DNA of 64,000 nt from an uncultured Prevotellaceae bacterium (GCA_900318065.1 ONIY01000005.1:1-64000), one strand, 5' to 3'; positions 23,517-32,522 are shown, counted from the stretch's first letter. Notes: generated by a model from the letters alone, not told the origin. Made by a program: numbers and translations.

Positions 23517-25952
23517 ATGAGTAGGAAGTTGAACAAGAAGTTTAATAATTCATGCTGGCGCTTGTTCATGCTCAGCATGGTAGTTACTGGTGCCTTTGCG
23601 ATGCTTGTCTCTTGCAATAATGGCAAGGGAAAGACGGGCGAAAGTCTTTTTGTAATAAATGAGATTATGCCTGCCAACCACACAGGATTGTGCGCTCAGG
23701 ATGGTGAACTGTATGACTGGATTGAGGTGAAGAACACCTCGGATGAAGTTGCAAGCCTGGGCGACTTCTCACTCATGGTTAGTGATAAAGCGGGCAAAGC
23801 CAAAAAGAAGAAAAACCCGAAGAAGAAACAATGGCAATTTCCCGATATCGAAGTGAAACCTGGCGAGTGTGTGCTGGTTTTTGCCTCAAAGAAGGATGAT
23901 TCCAACTCATCTAAGGAATTGCATGCCAGTTTCAAATTGCCTGCCGATGGCGCTACAGTGAAACTTCTTGACGGCGATGAAGTGATTGACGAGGTGAAAT
24001 ACCCTAAACTTGACGATGACCAGTGCTATCGCAGGGTTGCCGACACCACATTTGAGATATCCTATGAGCAAACGCCAGGTTTTCCCAACGACCGCGAGGG
24101 GTATGAAAAATTCAACAGCGCAGTCGACAAGCAGCGACAAGGACCCTTGCGCCTGTGGGAACTGCTCTCTAAGCCCGAGGGCGACGACGCCAAGTCGTGG
24201 GTCGAGATCAAGAATGTGTCGGGCAATGCTGTCAACCTAAAGGATTATTGCCTCACCACCTCGTTGAAGGAGATGACAAAATGGCAACTTCCAGATGTTC
24301 AATTACAGCCCGGTGCTATTTTTGTCGTTGAGAGTGATGACGCAAAGCTCAAGATTGGGGCAGGCAAGGAAGTTATGCTCACTCGCAATGGCAAGTTTGT
24401 AGATGGCATCTCCCCACAGATGGCTCCATTGGGAGTCTCGGTGGGCAGGTGTGATGGCTATGATGGCATGTTCTTTTTCGCATCGCCCACTCGTGGTGCC
24501 GAGAACACAACACAGCACATGCGTTTCATGGCCCAGAAACCCACATTTGCCCTGAAGCCAGGCGTGTATTCGGGCAAGAATGAGATGAAGATTGCCCTCA
24601 ACACTCATGGGTCAACCGTTCACTACACTCTCGATGGAACCAGGCCCGATGCCTCGTCGCCAGTTTTTAAGGAGCCAATAAAAATCACTAAGACCACAAC
24701 CGTGCGCGCCTTCTGTGCAGGCGACTCTGTCACCCTGTCTAGTCATGTCGCTACTGGCACCTATATCTTTGATGAGCAGCACACTATAGCCGTGATTAAT
24801 GTCACAGTTGATTCTACCGACCTTTACGATCTCAATCGAGGTATTTATGTTGAGGGCCCCAATGCTGACGTCGAGGTGCCACATGTAGGTGCAAACTACT
24901 GGAACAAATGGTGGAAAATGGCTCATGTGGAGTTCTTCGATGGCAAGGAAGGATTCTCTGAAGACTGCCAGCTTGCCATCTTTGGCGGATACTCAAGAAT
25001 GCGCGACAAGAAATCCTTCAAAATTAGATTTAAGAACACCGACGGTCCGTCTCACATTTTCTACGACCTCTTTGATGTGGGCAAGAGCGAGAAGTTCAAG
25101 AAGATTGTGCTACGCTCTGGTTCACAAGATGATAATGGCGTGATGGCGCGCGACGAGTTTTTCACAAGTCTGATGAAGGAGAACAGCCCCACGATGCTCG
25201 TGCAAGACTACAGGCCAGTAGCACTTTATATCAATGGCGGATACTTTGGACTTTACTACATTCGTGAGAAAATTGACGAGCATTTTGCTGCCCGGCACCT
25301 TAATGTGTCAAACGACTCGGTGATCGTGCGCAATGGCTCCGACGATCCTGAGATTCTCAATTTTGCCACCTCCCACAATCTTGCCGACCCTAAGAACTAC
25401 GAGTGGCTCAAGGAGCGATACGACCTCATGAGCCTTGCCGACCAGCGGATAGGAGAAATCTATAGCTGCAACACCGATGTTGCCAATGTGAGATATGTCT
25501 ATTCCCCCGATCCTGCAGGCGACCGCAAGTGGCATGTGGTGTTCCACGATCTTGACTGGGCGTGGGTGCTGAAAACATCTCCCTCGCTCTACCTCAAGAC
25601 CGGCAGCCAAGGCGAGAAGCGCAACATCTGCAACAGGCTCATTAATGCAGTGATGAAAAACAAGGAGTTCCGCTCACTGTTCCTTGAGCGGCTTTCGCTG
25701 CACTTGCACAAGACGCTTACCCCCAAGAACACTGCTGCAGTCTTTGACAAGCTCATCAATACTATCAGGCCTGAGATGAAGCGCAATTGTAAGCGATGGC
25801 CTAAGATGACTTATGAGAAATGGGAGAAGAATGTTGCTGCCTTCCGCGCCAATTTCAATACCAGGAACAAAACAATGCTTAATGAGTTGAGAGCAGAATT
25901 GTCCATTACGCCCGAAGAGGAGAAGAAATACTTTGCCGACCTGGGCTATTAA
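23517..25952 (+). CDS. CotH-kinase family lipoprotein with lamin-tail domains
   Basis: An 811-residue lipoprotein with lipobox Cys33 (FAMLVSC). Domains in order: lamin-tail domain 1 (VINEIMPANH then DWIEVKNTSDE, residues about 45-170); lamin-tail domain 2 (RLWELLSKPEGD then SWVEIKNVSG, about 210-320); a chitobiase/Fn3-associated beta domain (YTLDGTRPDASSPVF, about 345-420); and a CotH domain (about 430-790) with SFKIRFKNTDG, IVLRSGSQDD, INGGYFGLYYIREKID and a VVFHDLDWAW-like active-site strand. CotH proteins are atypical protein kinases. The upstream partner is a tyrosine phosphatase only 27 bp away. Confidence 0.9.
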   Translation: MSRKLNKKFNNSCWRLFMLSMVVTGAFAMLVSCNNGKGKTGESLFVINEIMPANHTGLCAQDGELYDWIEVKNTSDEVASLGDFSLMVSDKAGKAKKKKNPKKKQWQFPDIEVKPGECVLVFASKKDDSNSSKELHASFKLPADGATVKLLDGDEVIDEVKYPKLDDDQCYRRVADTTFEISYEQTPGFPNDREGYEKFNSAVDKQRQGPLRLWELLSKPEGDDAKSWVEIKNVSGNAVNLKDYCLTTSLKEMTKWQLPDVQLQPGAIFVVESDDAKLKIGAGKEVMLTRNGKFVDGISPQMAPLGVSVGRCDGYDGMFFFASPTRGAENTTQHMRFMAQKPTFALKPGVYSGKNEMKIALNTHGSTVHYTLDGTRPDASSPVFKEPIKITKTTTVRAFCAGDSVTLSSHVATGTYIFDEQHTIAVINVTVDSTDLYDLNRGIYVEGPNADVEVPHVGANYWNKWWKMAHVEFFDGKEGFSEDCQLAIFGGYSRMRDKKSFKIRFKNTDGPSHIFYDLFDVGKSEKFKKIVLRSGSQDDNGVMARDEFFTSLMKENSPTMLVQDYRPVALYINGGYFGLYYIREKIDEHFAARHLNVSNDSVIVRNGSDDPEILNFATSHNLADPKNYEWLKERYDLMSLADQRIGEIYSCNTDVANVRYVYSPDPAGDRKWHVVFHDLDWAWVLKTSPSLYLKTGSQGEKRNICNRLINAVMKNKEFRSLFLERLSLHLHKTLTPKNTAAVFDKLINTIRPEMKRNCKRWPKMTYEKWEKNVAAFRANFNTRNKTMLNELRAELSITPEEEKKYFADLGY

Positions 25953-26022
25953 TCCTCAAGTATTATCATCATCCCACTCAAGAAAATGCTTGTCTTCTTG
26001 TGGTTAAATGAAAAATTCTGTG

Positions 26023-26030
26023 TAAATTTG
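26023..26030 (+). promoter_or_regulatory. -7 promoter element for the nusB operon
   Basis: TAAATTTG matches TAnnTTTG about 66 nt before the nusB ATG. Confidence 0.55.
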
Positions 26031-26096
26031 TGCTGAAATTGTGAATTGCACTGCGACAAGAGGTTGCGGCATGCGACGAAAGTAATACTTACTACA

Positions 26097-27029
26097 ATGA
26101 TAAACAGAATTTTAATTAGGATTAAGGTGGTGCAGATGTTGTATAACTACATGCTCACCCGTGATGTGAAATCGCTTGCTATGGCAAGGGATGAGTTACA
26201 GCAGAGTTTCGACAAGTCGTATGAGCTCTACAACTATCTGCTCAAGTTTATTATCGACATCACCGACCTGCAGGACCTCTATCTTGATGAGGCCAAGCAC
26301 AAGTTCTTGCCAACTCATGAGGACTTGAATCCTAATCCTAAGTTTGTCGACAACGAACTCGTTGAAATCCTGCGCAACAACGAGCAATTGCAGCAATTCA
26401 TCAAGGAGCACAAGCTGTCATGGCGTGACAATGAGCTGTTCCTGAGGTTGATGCTCAACAAGATTCAGAACACCGATGTTTATAATGAGTACATGGAGAG
26501 TGGGATGAGCGATCTCGACAGCGATTGCAACTTGTGGCGCCAGCTCTTCCGTCGCTTGATTATTGATGATGACGACATGCTCGAGGAACTTGAGAACAAG
26601 TCGGTCTACTGGTCGAGCGATGACCTCGATTTCATGGGACAGTTTGTTATCAAGACCATTCGCCGCATCAGCGATGGCGAGGAATTTCCCATTATGCCTC
26701 AGTTCAAGGACGAGGAGGATGCCGAGTTTGGCGACAAGCTCTTTACTGCTGCCGTTGAGCAGGAAGAACTTAATAGTGCCACCATCGACAAGTTTGTCGA
26801 CTCCCGCCATTGGGACAGCGACCGCATTGCCCTTATCGATCGGGTGATTCTGCTCGTGGCCCTTGCCGAGGTGCGCAACTTTGAGAATATTCCCACCACT
26901 GTTACCCTAAACGAATATATCGAGATAGCCAAGTCGTTCAGTACACCTAACAGCTCGGCTTTTGTCAATGGTATCCTCAACTCGGCAATCCGCTACATGA
27001 AGAACAGTGAGGGACTGATGAAACCATAA
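26097..27029 (+). CDS. nusB: Transcription antitermination factor NusB (long Bacteroidetes type)
   Basis: Start at ATG 26097 (MINRILIRIKVVQMLYNYML, 310 residues), preferred over an upstream in-frame codon that falls close to the promoter. The N-terminal motif RIKVVQMLYNYM and the C-terminal NusB fold (DRIALIDRVILLVALAEV, TTVTLNEYIEIAKSFSTPNSSAF, VNGIL) are clear. The protein is about twice the length of E. coli NusB because of a helical acidic middle region, as usual in Bacteroidetes. NusB binds boxA of rRNA leaders with NusE. It begins the conserved cluster nusB-yajC-ybbR-coaE. Confidence 0.93.
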   Translation: MINRILIRIKVVQMLYNYMLTRDVKSLAMARDELQQSFDKSYELYNYLLKFIIDITDLQDLYLDEAKHKFLPTHEDLNPNPKFVDNELVEILRNNEQLQQFIKEHKLSWRDNELFLRLMLNKIQNTDVYNEYMESGMSDLDSDCNLWRQLFRRLIIDDDDMLEELENKSVYWSSDDLDFMGQFVIKTIRRISDGEEFPIMPQFKDEEDAEFGDKLFTAAVEQEELNSATIDKFVDSRHWDSDRIALIDRVILLVALAEVRNFENIPTTVTLNEYIEIAKSFSTPNSSAFVNGILNSAIRYMKNSEGLMKP

Positions 27030-27072
27030 CACGCAAATCAATTTATTAACGCATAACACACACATTACTACT

Positions 27073-27414
27073 ATGTTAAACTTAATCTTACTTCAGGAAC
27101 AACCACAGGGCAATGGCATGATGAGCATCTTGATGATTGTTGCTCTTATTGCTATCTTCTATTTCTTCATGATTAGACCTCAGAGCAAGAAGCAGAAAGA
27201 AATCAAGAAGTTCCGCGACGCTATGCAGAAGGGCGACAAGGTGACCACCGCTGGAGGTATTCATGGCAAAATCAAGGAAATAAAAAATGATGTGATTGTT
27301 CTCCAAATTGATGACAATGTGAAGATCACCATCGACAAGGCCATGGTTTATCCCTCGGCAAGCGATGCTGTGGAAAGTGGCAATGATATCAAGAATAATC
27401 CCAATCCCAACTAA
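27073..27414 (+). CDS. yajC: Preprotein translocase subunit YajC
   Basis: A 113-residue single-span inner-membrane protein: a hydrophobic segment (MMSILMIVALIAIFYFFMI) is followed at once by RPQSKKQKEIKKFRD and KGDKVTTAGGIHGKIKEI, the typical YajC signature. YajC associates with SecDF in the Sec translocon. It lies 43 nt behind nusB and 97 nt before ybbR. The downstream spacer has short GCATTAT-type repeats (about 27440-27498). Confidence 0.95.
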   Translation: MLNLILLQEQPQGNGMMSILMIVALIAIFYFFMIRPQSKKQKEIKKFRDAMQKGDKVTTAGGIHGKIKEIKNDVIVLQIDDNVKITIDKAMVYPSASDAVESGNDIKNNPNPN

Positions 27415-27511
27415 TTGACAGTTGCAGAGAGAGATAGCATGATTTGATAATGCATTTTGCATTCAACAATGCATTATGCATTATCAATATTTGCATTATT
27501 AGATTAAAGTG

Positions 27512-28495
27512 ATGGGCTGGCTTAATGACTTCAGGAAACGGAGCAGCGGCGTTCGCCGCAAGTTTTCAAGCAAGGAAACTTTCTTGTTCTTGTTTTTTGT
27601 TGTCATGGCTGCAGCATTCTGGGTTCTGCTCACTTTCAACACGCAGATGACCCACGATGTGCCTGTCAATCTCAAGATCAAGAAACCTGCCAATGTCACT
27701 CTGCTTCAAGAGTTGCCTCCCACAATCACTGTCACAGTAAAAGACCGTGGCACGGCATTCCTTAAGCAATACTTCAATTCCAATCCCACAATTGAGATTG
27801 ACTTCAACAAGTATTACGACGAGAAAAGCCATAGCATTGTGGTGAGTGCCTCGCAGCTCTCGAGCGAGGTGCGACGCATGTTCCGCCGCGAGGCGTCGAT
27901 TGTCAAGATCTCGCCCGAGTCGCTCAACCTTAAATATACCATGTTGCCAGGCAAGAAGGTGCCAGTCAACTGGGAAGACAATGTGATGAACATCACCACC
28001 GACAAGCAATTTGTAATCAACCCCGATGAGGTGAAGACGATTCCCGATTCGGTGACTGTTTATGCCCTTGACCGAACTACACTTCACGATATCACCGAGG
28101 TGGACATCTCTACAGTGGAGTTTGAGAACTTGACCACATCGGTCGATAAGTCGGTGAGAATTAAGGCCATAAACAACGTTCGCACCATTCCTAACAAGGT
28201 TAACTTGCACGTCTCGGTAGAACCGCTCATCAGGAAGGAGGACAATGTGTCGATTTCGGTTCGCAACCAGCCTTATGGCATCAATGTGCTGTTGTTCCCG
28301 CCGTCGGTGAAGGTGAGCTACCTGTTGCCACAGAGCAAATACCAGTCTCCATTGAGCCTCACAGTGGTAGTTGATTATAACGACATTGACCTGTCGTCCA
28401 ACAAGGTGTGCGTCAAGCCAGGTGAAGTGCCAGGCACTTACTACAATGTGCAAATCGATGTGGATAGTGTCAACTATGTGATTGAGCGCTATTAG
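27512..28495 (+). CDS. YbbR-like domain protein (CdaR-like)
   Basis: ATG at 27512 gives 327 residues; the preceding GTG is less likely. One N-terminal transmembrane segment (FLFLFFVVMAAAFWVLLTF) is followed by YbbR-type beta repeats (DVPVNLKIKKPANV, PPTITVTVKDRG, VKTIPDSVTVYALD, PNKVNLHVSVEPLI). YbbR/CdaR proteins are extracytoplasmic. In Firmicutes they regulate the diadenylate cyclase CdaA; here the neighbours are yajC and coaE, the usual Bacteroidetes arrangement, and the role is not established. Confidence 0.85.
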   Translation: MGWLNDFRKRSSGVRRKFSSKETFLFLFFVVMAAAFWVLLTFNTQMTHDVPVNLKIKKPANVTLLQELPPTITVTVKDRGTAFLKQYFNSNPTIEIDFNKYYDEKSHSIVVSASQLSSEVRRMFRREASIVKISPESLNLKYTMLPGKKVPVNWEDNVMNITTDKQFVINPDEVKTIPDSVTVYALDRTTLHDITEVDISTVEFENLTTSVDKSVRIKAINNVRTIPNKVNLHVSVEPLIRKEDNVSISVRNQPYGINVLLFPPSVKVSYLLPQSKYQSPLSLTVVVDYNDIDLSSNKVCVKPGEVPGTYYNVQIDVDSVNYVIERY

Positions 28496-28527
28496 ACGCT
28501 TTTTCACCGCTACAACCTTTATGTGTC

Positions 28528-29112
28528 ATGGAATCGTCAAGAATTATAGCAATAACAGGTGGAATAGGGGCAGGAAAGAGTGTTGTTGCCTCTATCTTGC
28601 GTCATGCCGGCTTTGGAATCTACGACTGCGACATGCGAGCCAAGTTGCTCATGAACACATCGCCTGCCATCAGGCAAGCGCTCGTGGGGAGGTTTGGACC
28701 AGAGGTCTACAGCGAGAACGGCGACCTGGATAGGGCAGTGCTCAGCAGCATTATTTTCAATGACAAGGATGCATTGGCGTTTGTCAACTCGGTAGTGCAT
28801 CCGGCTGTGCGTGACGATATCGTGCAGTGGAGTGTGCAGCAGGACAAGGCGCCGGCTTTTGTTGAGACAGCTATCCTTCAGGAGAGTGGCTTGGATGCTA
28901 TGGTCGATGAGGTGTGGATTGTGACAGCGCCGGTAGAAGTTCGCATTGAGCGAGTGATCAAGCGCAATGCCACCACGCGTGAGCGCGTGCTGGAGCGCAT
29001 CCACTCCCAGCGAGACCAATTCACGGGCATCAACAAGAAGATTGTTGAGATTGTCAACAATGGTATTGTGCCATTGCTCCCGCAAGTGATGAGGGCAGTG
29101 AACTTGACTTGA
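28528..29112 (+). CDS. coaE: Dephospho-CoA kinase
   Basis: A 194-residue P-loop kinase. IIAITGGIGAGKSVVAS carries the Walker A loop (residues 11-18). YDCDMRAK near 33 matches the conserved DxxA/D region of CoaE, and the lid region has VIKRNATTRERVLERIHSQ near 145. It phosphorylates dephospho-CoA, the last step of CoA synthesis. It starts 32 nt after ybbR and ends at a bidirectional terminator shared with the convergent tsf gene. Confidence 0.94.
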   Translation: MESSRIIAITGGIGAGKSVVASILRHAGFGIYDCDMRAKLLMNTSPAIRQALVGRFGPEVYSENGDLDRAVLSSIIFNDKDALAFVNSVVHPAVRDDIVQWSVQQDKAPAFVETAILQESGLDAMVDEVWIVTAPVEVRIERVIKRNATTRERVLERIHSQRDQFTGINKKIVEIVNNGIVPLLPQVMRAVNLT

Positions 29113-29141
29113 TAAAGGTATAACCAATTAATAATAAAAGA

Positions 29142-29175
29142 ATTAGGGCATCAATACTGTTGTTGATGCCCTAAT
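29142..29175. terminator. Bidirectional terminator between coaE and tsf
   Basis: A 13-bp perfect stem ATTAGGGCATCAA / TTGATGCCCTAAT with an 8-nt loop lies between convergent genes, with A-rich sequence on the coaE side. Confidence 0.8.
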
Positions 29176-29207
29176 CACTTGATTTAGAATCAAAATTTAC
29201 TAACCAA

Positions 29208-30203
29208 TTAGTCGGCGTTGAGATTTACACGCTTCAGGTTGATAGCAACGAGACCCTTTTGAGCCTTGTCAAGGAACTGGGCGATGGTCATGCCCTTCTC
29301 CTCGCTAGCCTCATACTCTTGCTCCATGAGGACGTTCTCTTTGTAGAACTTCTCCATGCGACCCTTAACGATGTTCTGGATCATCTGCTCAGGCATGCTC
29401 TTGAGCTTAGCCTCGGCGGTAGCAGCCATCAGGTTCTTAGCCTCCTCAACTTGCTCGGGAGTCATGTAACCCTTGCGAACTGCCTCGTCCTGATGCTCCT
29501 CGGTAGCGCAGTAGTAGGGGTTGAAACCAGCCTTCTTCAAGGCGTTCTCAACGGCCTTCTGTACCTGCTCGCTCTTGGTCTTCTCAATGGCGATGCTAGT
29601 CTCCTCGTCAATAATATTCTGAGGAATCTGCTCACGGCTAGTGGCAGCAGGCTTCATTGCTGCAACCTGCATGGCAACTGCCTTACCAATCTCCTCGCTA
29701 ACTGGCTCGTTGAAAGCAACCAGTGTAGAGAGTTTCTTGTTGAAGTGGTTATAAGCAGCAATACCATTGCCCTCGAGGCACTCATAAGCACCAAGTTCCA
29801 TCTTCTCACCTGTGATACCGCTCAGAGCAGTGATGTGCTCGGCAACGGTAGCACCGTCGAAGCTATAGTTCTTGAGCTCGTCGAGAGTCTGAACCTTAGC
29901 GGCAACAGCCTCGTCAAGAATGCGGTTGGCAAGAGCGACAAACTTCTCGGTACCAGCCACTGGCTCGGTCTCGCACTTCAGAGCTACGATAGCACCAAAG
30001 TTACCTTCAACCTTGCACTTGGCAATACCCTCGGCAGCAGTGCGGTCGCCACGCTTTGCAGCGATAGCCTGACCACGCTTGCGGATGAGTTCCACTGCCT
30101 TGTCCATATCGTTCTCGGCCTCGATGAGAGCTTTCTTGCAGTCGACCATACCAGCGTTGGTGATCTCACGCAATTTCTTTATGTCATTAATAGAAACAGC
30201 CAT
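29208..30203 (-). CDS. tsf: Translation elongation factor Ts
   Basis: A 331-residue EF-Ts with the family start INDIKKLREITNAGMVDCKKALIEA and the TDFVAR-like region altered as in Bacteroidetes (LKCETEPVAGTEKFVALA near residue 74). The C-terminal half has the longer dimerisation region usual for this phylum (E. coli has 283). It catalyses GDP release from EF-Tu. It is 63 nt behind rpsB on the same strand, the conserved rpsB-tsf pair. Confidence 0.96.
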   Translation of the reverse strand: MAVSINDIKKLREITNAGMVDCKKALIEAENDMDKAVELIRKRGQAIAAKRGDRTAAEGIAKCKVEGNFGAIVALKCETEPVAGTEKFVALANRILDEAVAAKVQTLDELKNYSFDGATVAEHITALSGITGEKMELGAYECLEGNGIAAYNHFNKKLSTLVAFNEPVSEEIGKAVAMQVAAMKPAATSREQIPQNIIDEETSIAIEKTKSEQVQKAVENALKKAGFNPYYCATEEHQDEAVRKGYMTPEQVEEAKNLMAATAEAKLKSMPEQMIQNIVKGRMEKFYKENVLMEQEYEASEEKGMTIAQFLDKAQKGLVAINLKRVNLNAD

Positions 30204-30266
30204 AATTGATTTCTATAAGTTTTAAATTATTAAGTGGTTAATCTCTTTCTTTATAAAAAACTCTGA

Positions 30267-31145
30267 TTACTCAGCTTTAGGTTCCTCGGTGGCAGGAGCT
30301 TCCTCCTGGGCGTGGGCTTCTTCCTGAGCAGGTGCCTCGGCAGCGGGAGCCTCTTCCTTGGCATCCTCGGTAACGCGGGCGCGACGAACGCGAGTTCGGC
30401 GTGGTTTAGCCTCGCCTTCACCCTCGGCAGCCTCGTCCTTGTTGTCTATCTTCTCAATCTTGCGCTCCTCGATGCCTTCCTTGATAGCCTCGCAAACGGT
30501 GTTCAAGATGATGTCGATCGACTTTGAAGCATCGTCATTGGCGGGGATTACGAAGTCTACATTCTCGGGATTGCTGTTGGTGTCAACGATACCAAACACG
30601 GGGATACCCAGACGATTGGCCTCGGCAACGGCAATGTGCTCTTTGAGTACGTCAACAACAAAGAGTGCCGATGGCAGACGGTTCAGGTCGGCGATAGAGC
30701 CAAGGTTCTTCTCAAGCTTTGCACGCTGGCGAGTGATTTGAAGGCGCTCACGCTTCGACATGTTGTCGAAGGTGCCGTCGGTTGTCATCTTGTCGATGGC
30801 AGCCATCTTCTTCACAGCCTTGCGAATTGTTGGGAAGTTGGTGAGCATACCGCCTGGCCAGCGCTCAATAACGTAAGGCATGCCAACCGAAGTAGCGCGG
30901 TCACATACCACTTGTTTAGCTTGCTTCTTGGTGGCAACAAAGAGAACCTTCTTGCCTTCCTTAGCAATGTTCTTGAGAGCAACGGCAGCTTCTTCAAGCT
31001 TAGCCTGAGTTTTGTAAAGGTCGATGATGTGAATGCCATTACGCTCCATGAAGATGTAGGGAGCCATAGCAGGATTCCACTTACGTTTCAGGTGACCAAA
31101 GTGACAGGTTGCGTCGAGCAGTTGGTCAAAATTTGGTGTTTGCAT
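30267..31145 (-). CDS. rpsB: 30S ribosomal protein S2 with acidic C-terminal extension
   Basis: A 292-residue S2. The core (residues about 1-225) starts NFDQLLDATCHFGHLKRKWNPAM and includes IHIIDLYKTQAKLEEA and ERWPGGMLTNFPTIRK. The last 60 or so residues form a low-complexity tail: a basic patch (KPRRTRVRRARV), then alternating Ala/Glu/Pro segments (EEAPAAEAPAQEEAHAQEE). Such tails occur in some Bacteroidetes S2 proteins, but this one is long. The gene follows rplM-rpsI on the minus strand after a 187-bp spacer and precedes tsf. Confidence 0.96.
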   Translation of the reverse strand: MQTPNFDQLLDATCHFGHLKRKWNPAMAPYIFMERNGIHIIDLYKTQAKLEEAAVALKNIAKEGKKVLFVATKKQAKQVVCDRATSVGMPYVIERWPGGMLTNFPTIRKAVKKMAAIDKMTTDGTFDNMSKRERLQITRQRAKLEKNLGSIADLNRLPSALFVVDVLKEHIAVAEANRLGIPVFGIVDTNSNPENVDFVIPANDDASKSIDIILNTVCEAIKEGIEERKIEKIDNKDEAAEGEGEAKPRRTRVRRARVTEDAKEEAPAAEAPAQEEAHAQEEAPATEEPKAE

Positions 31146-31332
31146 TTTAAAAATTTGATTTGTTTACGTTCAACTTAAAACAATCGCATAGTAGCCATGC
31201 CCTGCGGGCTTTTTTTTCTCCAATTTGTTTTTTATGCCGCCAGGCAAGTGAGTCTATGCAATTTGGATACTAAACTCTGTTTTCTTAGTGAAGTTCCAGA
31301 GCAAGACGATGTTGAATCTCTTCGATACAATA
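31146..31332 (-). promoter_or_regulatory. rpsI-rpsB spacer, possible S2 leader
   Basis: The 187-nt spacer upstream of rpsB is long for this operon and contains potential hairpins on the transcribed strand: GCCCGCAGGGC preceded by an A8 run, and GCATGGCTACTATGC. Seen on the plus strand the first is a GC stem followed by T8, an oddly antisense terminator shape. No -7 promoter element is convincing. An autoregulatory leader is a guess. Confidence 0.3.
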
Positions 31333-31719
31333 TTAACGCTTGCTGAACTGGAAACGCTTGCGAGCCTTGGGCTGACCGGGTTTCTTGCGCTCTACGGCAC
31401 GTGGGTCGCGAGTCATGAAACCTTGCTTGCGCAGGGCGCTCTTGTCCTCGGCATTGATCTTCACCAGGGCGCGAGCGATAGCCAGGCGCAGAGCCTCGGC
31501 TTGTCCCTTGTAACCACCACCAATCAGGTTAACCTTGATGTTGTACTTCTCGGTTGCCTCGAGAGTGGTGAGGGGCTGCTTAACGATGAATTGAAGAATT
31601 GGAGATGGAAAATATTCTTCAAGTTTACGCTTGTTGATTGTGATTTCGCCATTTCCCTCGCTAACGTATACACGTGCGATAGCTGCTTTACGACGACCTA
31701 CTGCATTAATTTGTTCCAT
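31333..31719 (-). CDS. rpsI: 30S ribosomal protein S9
   Basis: A 128-residue S9 with INAVGRRKAAIARVYVSEGNG at the start and the basic C-terminus KKPGQPKARKRFQFSKR, whose tail reaches the P site of the ribosome. Lengths and motifs are standard. It lies 12 nt behind rplM in the usual pair. Confidence 0.97.
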   Translation of the reverse strand: MEQINAVGRRKAAIARVYVSEGNGEITINKRKLEEYFPSPILQFIVKQPLTTLEATEKYNIKVNLIGGGYKGQAEALRLAIARALVKINAEDKSALRKQGFMTRDPRAVERKKPGQPKARKRFQFSKR

Positions 31720-31731
31720 ACTTCCAATCGA

Positions 31732-32211
31732 TTATTTAAGTTTGTTGATATCAATTACTTTGGGTTGCTGAGCCTCGTGTGGATGGTTCTCACCGTTATA
31801 GATGTAAACGTTGTTGAGAATCTTAGCACCAAGCTTGTTCTTGGGAAGCATGCCCTTAATCACGTGGAGGAACAAGGGGTGCTTGCCAGCCTTAACGTGC
31901 TTGTTGAGAGACTTCTTCTGAAGTATGGCAGGAGTCGCATAACGCTGACCACCAGGATAGCCGGTATAGCTAACGTAGGTGCGGTCGTCCCACTTTTTGC
32001 CAGTGAGCTTAACCTTATCGGCGTTGATGATAATAACGTTGTCACCACAATCTACATGTGGAGTGAAGCTGGGTTTATACTTTCCGCGCAAGATTTTCGC
32101 TACTTTTGCGCACAAGCGACCCAGTACTTGATCGGTAGCATCTACTACTACCCATTCTTTCTGTACGTCTTCCTTGCGGATAGAGACGGTCTTGTAACTT
32201 AAAGTGTTCAC
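31732..32211 (-). CDS. rplM: 50S ribosomal protein L13
   Basis: A 159-residue L13. NTLSYKTVSIRKEDVQKEWVVVDATDQVLGRL is the Bacteroidetes form of the N-terminus, followed by HVDCGDNVIIINADKVKLTG and KHPLFLHVIKGMLPKNKLG. The start codon is GTG at 32211; no ATG lies nearby in frame, and homologues begin at the same position with M-x-TLSYKT. It is first in the minus-strand cluster rplM-rpsI-rpsB-tsf, preceded by a structured leader. Confidence 0.96.
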   Translation of the reverse strand: MNTLSYKTVSIRKEDVQKEWVVVDATDQVLGRLCAKVAKILRGKYKPSFTPHVDCGDNVIIINADKVKLTGKKWDDRTYVSYTGYPGGQRYATPAILQKKSLNKHVKAGKHPLFLHVIKGMLPKNKLGAKILNNVYIYNGENHPHEAQQPKVIDINKLK

Positions 32212-32331
32212 TTTTTAAAATCCTGATTAAAAATTAATTAAATCTTCAACAGCGCACACGATGATACGGCCAAATATCACACTCTGGCGCACCGCTGAAA
32301 TTATCTTGGATATAATCGGCGTGCAAAGGTA
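32212..32331 (-). promoter_or_regulatory. rplM promoter and structured leader, candidate autoregulatory element
   Basis: Minus-strand TACCTTTG (32331-32324) with an ATTG -33 element 19 nt upstream gives a leader of about 100-105 nt. In it TTCAGCG pairs with CGCTGTTGA around a GTGCGCC/TGTGCGC region, and TGATA/TATCA closes a small inner hairpin. Such a leader before an L13 operon suggests feedback control by L13, as known for ribosomal leaders in other bacteria. The remaining part of the gap to 32522 shows nothing further. Confidence 0.5.
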
Positions 32332-32522
32332 CAACTTATATTATTAATAGCAATAGATTTAAGATGCCAAAACGCACCTAAATCAGCCAAAATTAAGAAA
32401 CATTAACCCAATTAACATTTCTTAAAGGGCGCTTGATGGCAAAAAGGTGTGAAATACAGTGTTTTGAGTCATCTAAACCATGAAGAAAACACATCATGAA
32501 ACCTATTTTTAGCCAGCGAGAC

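Noticed and set aside
29259-32202. Long open frames on the plus strand opposite tsf, rpsB, rpsI and rplM
   Set aside because: Leu/Val/Ser-rich shadows of ribosomal genes without conserved motifs.
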